Shown: positions 10,201 through 19,571, counted from the stretch's first letter. The stretch is 64,000 nucleotides of DNA from Bacteroidales bacterium (GCA_028706295.1 JAQWBQ010000010.1:19077-83076), one strand, 5' to 3'. The notes: generated by a model not told the origin, from the sequence alone. Numbers and translations: made by a program.

Positions 10201-13200
10201 CCCCATGATAATCGTATTCGAAGTTACCTGAGGATTGATCACGCAAAAATGGTTTGAGGTAACCGTGCAAACAACCGAATCCCCTTCCGAAGGGACATAG
10301 GTGAAGGTCGGACTGTTGGTTCCGGCAATGATTCCATTCACCCGCCATTGGTAAACAGGATTGGTGCCCCCGTTCACCGTAGATGCGGTAAATGTTACAG
10401 CACTTCCGGTCAACACCGGATTTTGGGATACCACGATCGACGCCCCGACCACAACGGGCTGGGTTATGTTGACCGTTTTCAAGGGGCTGGCGGCGCTGCA
10501 ACCGTAACCGTTTGTCACGCTAACCCGGATGGTTCCTGTGGTTGGCCCGGGACCTCCCCAGTAAAGATTACAGGTTGACTGTGAGCCGCCGGAAAGGATT
10601 TGTGTTCCGGCAGGACCCGAAACCGTCCAGGCATACGATGACATGCCGGGTTCCGTAAAATATATATGCCCGCCGGTATTCTGACATACCAGATCGGTTG
10701 GATCAGAAAAACTTGTGATCGACGGTGTGGGCGCCGGGTGTACTGCCACCATAAGTGGTGTCGCAACCGATGCCTGACAGCCGTTGCTGTTCAGATAATT
10801 TACCGTGATAATCGGGCTCCCTGAATTTAACCATGTAATGGTAACTGTTCGGGTTCCCTGGCCCGAGGTAATAACTCCTTCAGAAGTCACAGTCCAGAAA
10901 TAAGAGGTCATTCCCGGTTCGGTAAAATAAACATTTCCTGTCGTATTCTGACATCCTGTCGAGGCGCCGGTAATAACCGGAACAGGTAATGCGTTGACGG
11001 TCACAGTGTAAGTAGTAGCTTTTGCAGCAGTGCATCCCTCAGGGGTCGTATAATTAACTCCAACTTGTTTTATGCCCGTCGAATTCCAGGTTACTGTAAC
11101 AAAATCATTTACCGGCGTACCTCCTGCTGTTATGGTGCCATCGGGCGATACTGTCCAATTGTATCCGGTTTGTCCGGCCAGCGTGGTGAAGGTATTGCCC
11201 GTAGCCCCGTTACAGGTCGATGCAGGTCCGGTAAGGACAGGGACAGGTAACGGATTCACGGTCACCGAAAAGGTCCCCGGGAGTGCGGCGAAACATCCGG
11301 CAGTGTTCTGGTACGTTACCATTACGGACTGTGGTCCGGAGGTGTGCCACAATACGTCGATGGTACTGGAATGGTCAGAGGGAGCTGTAATGATGGTGCC
11401 TCCGTTTGAAACGGTCCACTGATAGAGGGTCATTCCCTGCTGGGTGCTGTATGTTGCCTGTGTTCCGATGCAGACTGCCGGCGGGCCGGCGATGACCGGA
11501 TCAGCAGGTCGGGCATTGATGGCAAGATTGAACTGTGATGGCGTTTGGGCAGTGCATCCGTGTTGATCGGTATAGACAACATAAACCGATTGTAGTCCGG
11601 CAGTGTTCCAAAGCACGGTTACGCTGTTGGTTCCCGATCCTGCTGATATCACACCATCCGGAGTGGCGGTCCAGGTATACCCGGACATTCCCGCGGCAGT
11701 GTAAAAATCGGCTCCCGGACCTCCGGTACAACTGTACTGCGGTCCACTGATCACCGGTACCGGCGGGGCATACACTGTAATATTCTTTACCGTGGGCGTC
11801 ACCGCCTGACATCCTCCGGCCGGATTGACATAATTCACCGAAACAGTACCCGGGCCCGATTGAATCCATTTTACCGAGATCATGTTGGTTCCCTGTCCCG
11901 AGGTGATCAAACCACCGGTACTTACGCTCCAGGTATACATCGCCATTCCGGGATCCGTCGAAAAAACAAGGGTACCATCCAGGCATATCGTATCTGCTCC
12001 GGTAATTACCGGAAGCGGTGACTGGTTGACCTGGACCGCTTTAATCCCGGGGACCAGGGTCGGACAACCCTGGGCGTTGAGATAGGCGACAGATATGTTA
12101 AAGGTACCGATCGAGGACCAGCGTATTCCAATCGTGTTGGTGCCTGATCCGGAAACAATAGTTCCTCCTGCATCCAGATTCCAGGTATAATTTGACATTC
12201 CTGATGCGGTGGTGTAGTAGGTAGTGGTTCCCGTACAAACCGGGGTCTGACCTGAAATTAGTGGTGTGGCGGCAGGTTGTACCGTAACCGGCAGAAGGGT
12301 AGGCTGGGGAGCCGTACACCCCGCCAGATTGCTGTAATTCACCGTCACACTTTGTGTCCCGGCCGTCGTCCAGTTTACAGAAATGACACTGGTACCGCCG
12401 CCGCCGGTGATCGTTCCGCCCGTCACACTCCAGGTATATCCTGCCATGCCGGATTCGGTAAAATAGACCACTCCGGCGCTTCCCTGGCAAATCGATACCA
12501 AACCTGTAATAGTTGGCGCCGGCGAAGCATTGACGGTAACCGGTTTAACGGTTGGTATGGTCACCGTGCATCCCAGGGCATCGTTGTAAATCACTCCCAC
12601 ATTCCTGTTACCGGCCGTGTTCCACAACACCGTGATCTGGCCGGAACCCTGACCCGATACGATAGTTCCGCCTCCCAGAGGCAAGGTCCACACGTAATTG
12701 AGCATTCCGCTTTCGGTCAAATAGGTGCATGGAATCGATGTACACGCAGGATCAGGTCCGGTGATCGAAGGCACAATGGTGCTTTGTACCGAGACGGTTT
12801 TTGTTCCGGGCGTCGCAGCAACACAATTATTCAGGTCGGTATAGCTAACCGATACGGTCTGTATCCCGGCAGTATTCCAGGTGATATTGACAGAACTGTT
12901 ATTAACAGGACCTGCGATCACACCTCCGGTCACCGACCAGTTATAACCACTCATGCCCTGCTGGGTCGAATAGATATTGTTCGTGGAGTTGATACACGCC
13001 GCCCCTGCTCCGGTAATTGCAGGCACAGGCAACGGATGGATACTTATTTTCACCGCGTTGGTGTAAACCGTTCCGCATCCATCAGATGATATTTGCTTTT
13101 GCCGGTACCAGGTTGTTACCGTCAGGGAACCGGGTTGATAGGTCATCCCGGTTGCCCCGGTAATATCTTCGAAACTGATGTTGTCAGATGAACGCTGCCA

Positions 13201-16200
13201 GAGATAACTGTAAAAGGATGTTCCGCCCGTCGGAGGAGTTGCCGTAAGCGCAACCGGCGCGGTGTTGTAGCAAACCGACTGGCTCGCGGTAGCCGCTCCG
13301 GCCAATATCTGCGGATAGACCATGTAGCTGAACAAGATGGGCTGCCCCGTACAGGTCAATCCCGTCGCCGGTGTGATGTAAGGCGTCACCGTGATGGTTG
13401 CTGTTGCCGCAATGGTACCCGTGTTGATGGCTGTGAACGACGGGATATTGCCGTTGCCGCTCCCAGCCAGCCCGATCGTCGGATTGCTGTTGGTCCATGA
13501 ATAGGTCGTTCCGGTCCCGGTAAAGATTACCGCCTGTGTCATTCCGCCATGGCATACAGTCTGGTTGCCCACCGGATTGACTATCGGGGTTGGATAGACG
13601 GTAAATTCAAAGATTTTTGATGATCCGGTACAAATCAGCCCGGGCGCAGGCGAAATTGAAGGTGTCACCGTAATTGTAGCAGTCTGTGGTGAAGTCCCGG
13701 TATTTGTCGCTGTAAAGGTCCCAATATTACCGGTACCGCTTCCCGGAATTCCGATGCTTTGATTGCTGTTGGTCCATGTGAACAAAGTACCGGTAACATC
13801 ACCGTTGAAGGGCGTCGGTGTTGTTATAGAACCATTGCAAGCCGATTGATTTTGGATATCCGATACATTCGGACTTGGATTAATAGTAAGGGTAAAAGTC
13901 ATGGTCGATCCTGAACACGTAACTCCACTGAAAACTGAAACCGGCGTTACGCTTATAGTCGCCGTCAGGGTTGCACTTCCCATATTGGTTGCCGTAAAGG
14001 TTCCGATGTTTCCCGTGCCGCTTGCCGGTAAACCGATCGAAGGCTGGTTGTTGGTCCAACTGTAGGATGTTCCGGTGCCGCTGAATGTTACTGCTGCCGT
14101 CAGCGATCCGTTGCACACCATCTGGTTCTCCACTGCATTGACAACGGGCAACTGGTAAACCGTCGTGGTTAAAGTTCCCGGGGTCAAAGCATCACATCCG
14201 GAGATGTTGGTATAGTTTACCCCAACGGTCTGTTCTCCCGGTGTATTCCACTGAACCTGGATCGTGCTGGCATGGTTCGAAGGGTTGGTCAGGATCGTTC
14301 CTCCGGAAGAGACACTCCAGCTGTAGGTCGTCATTCCTGCAATGGTGCTGTATACGACAACTGATCCTGCACACGCACCGGCCGGACCACTGATCACCGG
14401 GTTTACCGGCCGGGCATTTATGGTGATGTTATAAGAGGATGGCGTTGATGAACTACATCCGTGTAAATCGGTGTAGCCCACGAAAATTGTCTGTAATCCC
14501 GCGGCGCTCCAGCTTGCCGTTACCGTGTTCGTCCCGGTGGTTGGCGATACGGTGCCCCCTGTCGAAACACTCCATACATAATTTGTCATTCCCGGTTCTG
14601 TCGAAAATGTATTTCCGCTTCCCAGGGCACATCCAAAGTTTGGTCCGCTGATCATCGGAACCGGCAGCGAATAAACGGTTATATTCTTTACCGTGGCGCT
14701 CACTGCCTGGCATCCTCCGGCCGGATTCGTGTAATTTACCGTAACTGCCTTGGCTCCGGCTTGTGTCCATTTCACGGTGATACTGCTGGTTCCGGCTCCC
14801 GAGGTAATGATTCCCCCTGCTCCGACTGTCCAGACGTACAACGCCATCCCGGGTTCCGTCGTGTAAGTAACCGTTCCGTTAAGGCACACGGTATCGGCCC
14901 CCGAAATCATGGGTTGCGGAGATTGGTTTATAGTCACTCCGAAGACGCCGGGTATAAGCGTCGGACAACCCAGAGCGTTCAGATAAGTTACGGTGACCGT
15001 ATGGGTTCCGGTCGACGCCCACGTGACCCCGATGGAATAGGTTCCGGCCCCCGAACTGATCGTTCCGCCCGAAGTTAAACTCCAGTTATAAAGGGTCATC
15101 CCTGGTTGCGTAGTGTAATAGGTTGTGGTCCCGGTACACGCTGTGGTGGGTCCGGCAATGGTCGGCGTTGCGGCCGACTGCACAGTAACCCGGGTAAAGG
15201 TTGCAGCAGGTGCCTGACATCCTACCGAATTGGTATAGTTTACTGTGACGGTCTGTGTTCCGGCTATATTCCAGGTAACGGAAATCGCACTGGTGTTGCC
15301 TCCTCCTGTGATTGTTCCCCCTGTAACACTCCAGGTGTATCCGCTCATCCCCTCCTCTGTAAAATAAACAACCCCGGCACTTCCCTGACAGATCGGCGTT
15401 GTGCCCCTGATGGTCGGGGCCGGAGAGGTATTTACCGTGACCGGTATCACCGTCGGAGTAAGGGTTGTACACCCGAGTGCATCGTTATAGATCACGCTCA
15501 CACTCCGGTTTCCCGGCGTGCTCCAGATTACGTTTATCCGGCTTGTTCCCTGTCCGGAAAAAATGGTACCGCCTCCCAGCGGCAAAGCCCAGGTATAATT
15601 GAGCATGCCGCTCTCGGTCGTGTATTCCGATTGCCCCAATGTACACGCCGGATTGGGACCATCGATGGTTGGTATGATCGTATTTTGTACAGTCACCGTT
15701 TTGGTGGCAGGGGTTAGTGCATTACATCCGTCAGGGGTGGTATAATTCAAACTCACCTGTTGTGATCCCAGCGTATTCCAGGTCACCGTGACGGTGGTGC
15801 TTGTGGATGTTCCTCCTGCCGTAATGATTCCTCCGACAACGCCCCATTGATAATTGGTCATGCCGCCGGCCGTGCTGTAAACGTTGTTGGTAGCGTTCAT
15901 GCAGGCAGCAGCCGGACCTTCGATGCCAATGACCGGCAGCGCGCTTACCGATATCTTTGCCTGATTGGTGTATACCGATCCGCAACCACTCGAAGAAGAT
16001 TGTCTGACCCGGTACCACCGGTTAGCAGTCACCGGCCCCGGCTGATACGTCATGGATGATGCGCCGGCGATCGCGGTGAATTCAGTCCCATTAGTTGATA
16101 TTTCCCAATCGTACAGGTACGGCGGAACCCCGCCGCTCAACGCGGTCGTGGTCAGCAATTCCGGCTCCAACCCGTAACAAACCGTCTGGCTTGCCGTTAA

Positions 16201-18429
16201 CGATCCGGCCTTCAGCTGCGGCGTTACGGTAATGGTAAATGTCATGGGGTCTCCGCTGCAAGGGATACCCCCATTCGAATAGACCGGCGTCACCGTGATT
16301 ACAGCCGAAACCGTAACCGTACCGGTATTTACGGCGGCAAAAGAGGGTATGGAATCAACGCCCTCCTCTCCGATTCCGATCGAAGGTTGACTGTTTCTCC
16401 AATGATAAACCGTTCCGGTTACAGTTCCCGAAAACACGACGGCAGTTGTCGGATACCCGTGACAGACTGCCTGATTTTCTTCAGGGTCCACATCAGGCGT
16501 CGGATTAACCGTCACCGTATAGGTTCTCGTTGACCCCGGACATCCGTTGGCCACCGTAGTGATCGTCACAATGCCTTTAACCGGCGCCGTCGTGGTGTTG
16601 CTCGCGGTAAAGGGCAGGATATCGCCTGTACCGCTTCCCGCCAGCCCGATCAATGGATTGTCGTTGGACCATTCAAAGGTGGTTCCGGTAACCGGCCCGC
16701 TTACCGGTGTGACAGGTACCTCTGCATTATGACAATGTACCTGGTCGCTGATCGGAGTTACCGACGGAGAAGGTTTCACGGTTATGGTAAATGTCATTGG
16801 AGTTCCGCTGCAACTGACGCCTCCGTTCGAATAAACCGGCGTCACCGTGATTACAGCCGAAACCGTCACCGTGCCGGTATTTACGGCGGCGAAAGAGGGT
16901 ATGGAATCAACACCCTCCGGGTCCAGCCCGATCGAAGGTCGACTATTTCTCCATTGATAAACCGTTCCGGTTACAGTTCCTGAAAATACGACGGCATCAG
17001 TCATAGAACCATTACAGACCACCTGACTTACTTCAGGGTCTACTTCAGGTTTCGGATTCACCGTTATCGTGAAAGTCCTCGTTGATCCCGTGCAACCGTT
17101 TGCCACCGGCTCGATTGTAACGGTGCCCATGACCGGAAGGGTGGTCGTGTTACTTGCCGTAAAAGCCGAAATATTTCCGGTTCCGCTTTCCGGCAGTCCG
17201 ATCGAAGGGTAGGAATTCCACCAGTAAAAGGTAGTACCCGGCACCGGACCTGTTACGGGAATAAACGGCGCCTGGTAAGCATGACAATAGGTCCGATTGC
17301 TGATTGTATCCACAGAGGGGGATTGAATGACTTTTACATTTTTCGTCGCGGCATTTAATCCTTGACAACCACTTGAGGGGTCCGTATAGTTGACCGATAC
17401 GGTAGTGTTACCGGCCTGTGTGAACCTTACGGTTACGGTACTGGTTCCGCCTCCCGACAGGATGGTGGCTCCTGCCCCGGGAGTCCAGGTGTACAGCGAT
17501 TTTCCCGGATATGTCCAGTAGGTATAGGTACCATTCGAGCATACCGTATCGGCGCCGAAAACAACGGGAACCGGTGATTCGCTTACCAACACGGATTTCA
17601 CGCCGGGAGAGAGGGCCCAGCAATTGGTTCCCGGTTCCGTATAAGTGACCGTGATGGTATGTGTTCCGATGGCAAACCAGTTCACTAAAATGGAATTGGT
17701 GCCGGTTCCCGAAACGATGGTGCCTCCCGATGACACCGACCAGATGTAGTTGTTTTTTGAAGCCGCTGTCGCGTATGCTACGGTCGTTCCAGTACATGCG
17801 GTTCCGGGGCCCGATGTGACGGCCGGCGCCGCTGCCTGATTTACGGTGATGACCTTGGAAGCTGCCGGAGAAGCCTGACAACCCGATGCATTGGTATAGT
17901 TGGCCGTGATCGTAAAGGTGCCCGCAACCGGCCAGTCAACAGTGATCGCGTTGACTACCGGCCCTGTGGTAAACGGGGTGGAAGGTGTGATGCTCCAGGT
18001 ATAACCGGTCATTCCCGGTTCCGTGAAATAAACAATGCCGGTGGTACTCTGACAGATCGGCTCCGTACCATTGATCATCGGCGAAGGTCTTGCATTCACC
18101 GTTACCGTTTTCGATGCGGTACCGACGACGCTCCCGCCCGTGGCAACCACGCTGAGAATCACCGTTTGCGTAGTACCGCCCCAGTTTACGGTGATCACGC
18201 TGGTACCCTGCCCCGTGGCGATGGTTCCACCCGATGAGATGGTCCAGGTATAGGTGGATGTTCCGGGAGTTGCGGTATAGACCACGCCTGTTTCATTGGT
18301 GCATACGTTGTTTGGGCCTGTTATGGAAATTTGTGCGGTTGCACTGAATCCAACCAGGATTAGAAAAGTAAAAGTCAGCACTGCACCTGAAATGAATCTG
18401 GGATTCAATCGCCGGGTATATGTTTTCAT
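7246..18429 (-). CDS. Giant 3727-residue PKD-repeat T9SS surface protein with Fib_succ_major domain
   Basis: Secreted giant protein. Signal peptide at residues 1-32 (MKTYTRRLNPRF..., ending ATAQ). The body has roughly three dozen tandem PKD-like domains of two kinds: PKD_6 type (GM-x2-Y-x-W-x-V-x-GGTI core) and about seven PKD_5 type (NPxPxVxxxxNQxVCxG ... PSIGLxxSGTGxI), plus two SprB-like domains. About residues 2740-2945 form a Fibrobacter succinogenes major paralogous domain (TVQIGTQCWFKENLD, CPQGWHIPADDEW, LSVRCLK). After more PKD units comes a short hanger-like beta segment (about 3555-3635: ITIGAGQSACYDA, VQSGGSATFIAGQNI). A type A T9SS sorting domain follows at about 3645-3727 (VYPNPNTGIFNVE ... 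GIYILRI ... FRIVKQ). It is probably anchored at the cell surface or released. Adhesion or matrix function is inferred from architecture only. Confidence 0.93.
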   Translation of the reverse strand: MKTYTRRLNPRFISGAVLTFTFLILVGFSATAQISITGPNNVCTNETGVVYTATPGTSTYTWTISSGGTIATGQGTSVITVNWGGTTQTVILSVVATGGSVVGTASKTVTVNARPSPMINGTEPICQSTTGIVYFTEPGMTGYTWSITPSTPFTTGPVVNAITVDWPVAGTFTITANYTNASGCQASPAASKVITVNQAAAPAVTSGPGTACTGTTVAYATAASKNNYIWSVSSGGTIVSGTGTNSILVNWFAIGTHTITVTYTEPGTNCWALSPGVKSVLVSESPVPVVFGADTVCSNGTYTYWTYPGKSLYTWTPGAGATILSGGGTSTVTVRFTQAGNTTVSVNYTDPSSGCQGLNAATKNVKVIQSPSVDTISNRTYCHAYQAPFIPVTGPVPGTTFYWWNSYPSIGLPESGTGNISAFTASNTTTLPVMGTVTIEPVANGCTGSTRTFTITVNPKPEVDPEVSQVVCNGSMTDAVVFSGTVTGTVYQWRNSRPSIGLDPEGVDSIPSFAAVNTGTVTVSAVITVTPVYSNGGVSCSGTPMTFTITVKPSPSVTPISDQVHCHNAEVPVTPVSGPVTGTTFEWSNDNPLIGLAGSGTGDILPFTASNTTTAPVKGIVTITTVANGCPGSTRTYTVTVNPTPDVDPEENQAVCHGYPTTAVVFSGTVTGTVYHWRNSQPSIGIGEEGVDSIPSFAAVNTGTVTVSAVITVTPVYSNGGIPCSGDPMTFTITVTPQLKAGSLTASQTVCYGLEPELLTTTALSGGVPPYLYDWEISTNGTEFTAIAGASSMTYQPGPVTANRWYRVRQSSSSGCGSVYTNQAKISVSALPVIGIEGPAAACMNATNNVYSTAGGMTNYQWGVVGGIITAGGTSTSTTVTVTWNTLGSQQVSLNYTTPDGCNALTPATKTVTVQNTIIPTIDGPNPACTLGQSEYTTESGMLNYTWALPLGGGTIFSGQGTSRINVIWSTPGNRSVSVIYNDALGCTTLTPTVIPVTVNTSPAPTIRGTTPICQGSAGVVYFTEEGMSGYTWSVTGGTITGGGNTSAISVTWNIAGTQTVTVNYTNSVGCQAPAATFTRVTVQSAATPTIAGPTTACTGTTTYYTTQPGMTLYNWSLTSGGTISSGAGTYSIGVTWASTGTHTVTVTYLNALGCPTLIPGVFGVTINQSPQPMISGADTVCLNGTVTYTTEPGMALYVWTVGAGGIITSGAGTSSITVKWTQAGAKAVTVNYTNPAGGCQAVSATVKNITVYSLPVPMISGPNFGCALGSGNTFSTEPGMTNYVWSVSTGGTVSPTTGTNTVTASWSAAGLQTIFVGYTDLHGCSSSTPSSYNITINARPVNPVISGPAGACAGSVVVYSTIAGMTTYSWSVSSGGTILTNPSNHASTIQVQWNTPGEQTVGVNYTNISGCDALTPGTLTTTVYQLPVVNAVENQMVCNGSLTAAVTFSGTGTSYSWTNNQPSIGLPASGTGNIGTFTATNMGSATLTATISVTPVSVFSGVTCSGSTMTFTLTINPSPNVSDIQNQSACNGSITTPTPFNGDVTGTLFTWTNSNQSIGIPGSGTGNIGTFTATNTGTSPQTATITVTPSISPAPGLICTGSSKIFEFTVYPTPIVNPVGNQTVCHGGMTQAVIFTGTGTTYSWTNSNPTIGLAGSGNGNIPSFTAINTGTIAATATITVTPYITPATGLTCTGQPILFSYMVYPQILAGAATASQSVCYNTAPVALTATPPTGGTSFYSYLWQRSSDNISFEDITGATGMTYQPGSLTVTTWYRQKQISSDGCGTVYTNAVKISIHPLPVPAITGAGAACINSTNNIYSTQQGMSGYNWSVTGGVIAGPVNNSSVNITWNTAGIQTVSVSYTDLNNCVAATPGTKTVSVQSTIVPSITGPDPACTSIPCTYLTESGMLNYVWTLPLGGGTIVSGQGSGQITVLWNTAGNRNVGVIYNDALGCTVTIPTVKPVTVNASPAPTITGLVSICQGSAGVVYFTESGMAGYTWSVTGGTITGGGGTSVISVNWTTAGTQSVTVNYSNLAGCTAPQPTLLPVTVQPAATPLISGQTPVCTGTTTYYTTASGMSNYTWNLDAGGTIVSGSGTNTIGIRWSSIGTFNISVAYLNAQGCPTLVPGIKAVQVNQSPLPVITGADTICLDGTLVFSTDPGMAMYTWSVSTGGLITSGQGTNMISVKWIQSGPGTVSVNYVNPAGGCQAVTPTVKNITVYAPPVPVISGPQYSCTGGPGADFYTAAGMSGYTWTATPDGVISAGSGTNSVTVLWNTAGLQSVYVVYTDQHGCTAQTPSQFNLAINARPADPVIAGPPAVCIGTQATYSTQQGMTLYQWTVSNGGTIITAPSDHSSTIDVLWHTSGPQSVMVTYQNTAGCFAALPGTFSVTVNPLPVPVLTGPASTCNGATGNTFTTLAGQTGYNWTVSPDGTITAGGTPVNDFVTVTWNSTGIKQVGVNYTTPEGCTAAKATTYTVTVNALPVPVITGASTGCQNTTGNVYFTEPGMTSYFWTVTSEGVITSGQGTRTVTITWLNSGSPIITVNYLNSNGCQASVATPLMVAVHPAPTPSITSFSDPTDLVCQNTGGHIYFTEPGMSSYAWTVSGPAGTQILSGGSQSTCNLYWGGPGPTTGTIRVSVTNGYGCSAASPLKTVNITQPVVVGASIVVSQNPVLTGSAVTFTASTVNGGTNPVYQWRVNGIIAGTNSPTFTYVPSEGDSVVCTVTSNHFCVINPQVTSNTIIMGILYGVSCPGIPTVTYMGKTYHTVQIGTQCWFKENLDAGTRINGNQEQSQNGILEKYCYQDLESNCSVYGGLYQWNEMMQYLIIPGVQGICPQGWHIPADDEWSVLTTYLSGESVAGGKMKEVGTSHWLSPNTGAVNTSGFTCLGGGLRFADGMFGSLKEFGYNYSSTQNSSTNAWTRYLTSSLNAVGRNPNNKSLGLSVRCLKDTCSAYPPIRVTVIPSVNPVCAGTSVTFTAYPVNGGQNPVYQWKVNGVNAGSNNPVFSYVPAVNDVVTCVLTSSLPSPCLSGNPATSGPVAMVVYPLPVPLLTGPVNVCPGVGGMIYNTDPGMTGYTWTVSAGGTITSGQHTGSINVTWNNAGVQTVTVSYIDQHGCVPATPSVKTVYVNQPVVPTISGPWQVCLNQTVAYSTETGMSLYNWSVGSGGIITSGIGTAVILVRWTQSGFRTVTVNYANPQTGCQALTPVVFPVTVNPLPAPVITGPSTVCEGSTGVVYFTDPGMSNYAWVVSPGGIITAGNGTRSITVSWITPGTQTLTVNYTNTLGCQTSSQTVKNVWVSPYPVPSIQGPSQPCTAGVFNYTTETGMSQYNWSVSPGGTILSGEHSYSVFVQWNTTGPQSMEVNYIDAQGCSNPVPTIKPISVLSPPVPSITGNSLPCASSVEVYVTEPGMTNYQWTVLPGGVITGGQGTYAVTVVWQTPGFSGMTVNYTTPGGCRAEFPTAKTITVLPTPVPVISGLSETTVGTTTTYTTDAGMIGYQWSVSAGGTIVGGAGTYSIQVSWNTTGNQTVNLDVINASGCHSVSPTVFPVKVLPPSLVMVQNITIGAGQSACYDAVQTIVVAGSGTHFIVQSGGSATFIAGQNILMLPGTSVQPGGYLHGYITTNGMYCGMNMPSIVTVPTSIETPVTEIPVSGFKVYPNPNTGIFNVECPGERVNIDSRIDIYSMKGERIFTGELREGGTHKVSIEGRPTGIYILRIISGDQVQTFRIVKQ
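11243..13318 (-). repeat. Higher-order repeat block, second copy in giant gene
   Basis: Approximate limits. One SprB-like domain (SQSVCYN ... MTYQPGS ... WYRQKQ) is followed by seven PKD-like units in the order A0-A-B-C-D-E-F. Diagnostic units are ICQGSAGVVYFTESGM, CTGTTTYYTT, GADTICLDGT and the inserted APSDHSST. It lies about 2.9 kb from an equally long block at 14150-16225 with the same order, so a ~2.9 kb segment (this block plus three PKD_5 domains) was probably duplicated in tandem. Confidence 0.75.
14150..16225 (-). repeat. Higher-order repeat block, first copy in giant gene
   Basis: Approximate limits. Same domain order as 11243-13318. The SprB-like domain (SQTVCYG ... MTYQPGP ... 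WYRVRQ) is followed by seven PKD-like units including ICQGSAGVVYFTEEGM, CTGTTTYYTTQPGM, GADTVCLNGT and NPSNHAST. Unit-to-counterpart similarity between blocks is visibly higher than between neighbouring units within a block, which indicates block duplication rather than unit-by-unit growth. Confidence 0.75.
16232..17002 (-). repeat. 552-bp tandem direct repeat within giant gene
   Basis: Two copies at about 16232-16450 and 16784-17002 are nearly identical at the DNA level over some 200 bp at an offset of 552 bp. Shared stretches include caccgtgattacagccgaaa and accgttccggttacagttcc. Each copy encodes the PKD_5-like domain with NGG-x-x-CSG and EGVDSIPSFAAVNTGTV. The offset equals a pair of PKD_5 domains, so this is a recent in-frame duplication. 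Confidence 0.8.
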
Positions 18430-18758
18430 ATAGAAGATTTTTCGACAGTCAAAAAGATTGATATTCTGTATTTTATATAATAATTACCAATACAATTATA
18501 GTAATAAAAATGTTATACGAAATCTTTCTCATGAAGTTACCTGAATGCAAAAAAATTTCCGAACGAAGGGATCGGTTCCGGACACGCAAATCCCTTTTCT
18601 CCTCAAAGATAGCTAAAAAATAACCGACCGGCATAGGTTGGGAAATACATATTCGCGGGAGTACCATACATTACCCCGGAATCGAAGGGTTGCAGATTAT
18701 CCTGTAGAGTCAACCGACGATGGGTTCGTCAGGCGGAAGTTGCCGGGTGTTCAGTTTA
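18430..18758. other. 329-bp intergenic region upstream of giant gene
   Basis: No convincing gene. It is AT-rich next to the giant gene and carries the untranslated leader and presumably the promoter of that minus-strand gene. A one-mismatch -7-like box (TATAATTG on the minus strand, 18493-18500) and another close to the start (TCTTTTTG) are visible, neither with a clear -33 partner. A 64-codon frame here has no supporting features and was not called. Confidence 0.5.
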
Positions 18759-19571
18759 TCAGGGCAGGGAACTCTTAAACTCGAGATATTCATCAACAAA
18801 CAATTGCCCGTGGACGCCGCCCAGCGACTGGAAGGTTTCGTTGATCTTGGCCAGCCGGTCGGATGGTGATGGATGGGTACTTAAAAAAACCGGCACGTTG
18901 GATTGACTTTCAAGTTTGGTAAAGAAATCACCGAGTGAAGCGGCATCATATTTTGTGGGATAGAGATATTTCACGGCATAAGCGTCGGCCTCGTACTCAT
19001 TGGAGCGGCTGTAGGCCAGATTTCCCAAACCCTGCGCCCAATCGGCTAAGATATTTGCGAGTTGTGACGGATTGCTTCCCAGGATCAGGTTCAGCAGAAA
19101 TGTCTCTCCGTAAATCAGGGTCAGTTGTTCCGATGTATGCCGTTGATCGGCGTGGGCCATCTCGTGCGCAATGACCCCGGCAAACTGGGCTGAATTGTCA
19201 AGCAGCTTGATCAGGCCGGTATAAACATAAATATTTCCTCCGGGAACACAGAAGGCGTTGACCACATTGTCGTCTTTAATAATCCTGAATCTCCATCCGA
19301 ACCGGGTGGCATATTTTACCTTACCCGAAGCCAGGATGGTATTGCGAACAGCATACAGGTAGTTGTAAGCAGCCGCATGGGTGGCTGAATCGAGCACCGG
19401 ATATTCACCCGGCGTGCCCATGATCTGGGCATCCATCTCAGCGCCCAGCGCGATGTCATCGCTGACCGAAAAGATGGTGATCGGAATGGATTCATCTCCT
19501 TTGGAACAGGAAGCCATCAGTGCAATTCCAAGGATGAATACAACTTTACGGAGGCTGAATATTCTTTTCAT
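18759..19571 (-). CDS. M48 family metalloprotease lipoprotein
   Basis: A 270-residue predicted outer-membrane or periplasmic zinc metalloprotease of the M48 (Ste24/BepA-LoiP-like) family. The signal sequence ends in a lipobox with acylated Cys22 (LMASCSKG). The zinc site is HEMAH (H136, E137, H140), and the third ligand is E194 in NEYEADAYAV, the usual EADxxA motif of M48. The C-terminal STHPSPSDRLAKI segment is typical of the short periplasmic M48 enzymes. No TPR domain follows, so it is the short form. The likely role is quality control or degradation of envelope proteins. It is read in the same direction as its neighbours but separated by 169-329 bp gaps, so probably has its own transcript. 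Confidence 0.92.
   Translation of the reverse strand: MKRIFSLRKVVFILGIALMASCSKGDESIPITIFSVSDDIALGAEMDAQIMGTPGEYPVLDSATHAAAYNYLYAVRNTILASGKVKYATRFGWRFRIIKDDNVVNAFCVPGGNIYVYTGLIKLLDNSAQFAGVIAHEMAHADQRHTSEQLTLIYGETFLLNLILGSNPSQLANILADWAQGLGNLAYSRSNEYEADAYAVKYLYPTKYDAASLGDFFTKLESQSNVPVFLSTHPSPSDRLAKINETFQSLGGVHGQLFVDEYLEFKSSLP

Noticed and set aside
12277..13089. 270-codon plus-strand frame
   Set aside because: It lies antisense to the giant repeat gene; composition is typical of a shadow frame and no motif is present.
1..18429. Regularly spaced repeats as a CRISPR array
   Set aside because: The spacing (~255 bp) and periodicity are those of coding PKD domains in a continuous frame; no short identical repeats with unique spacers.
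18473..18667. 64-codon minus-strand frame upstream of the giant gene
   Set aside because: AT-rich intergenic sequence with low-complexity ending and no family resemblance.
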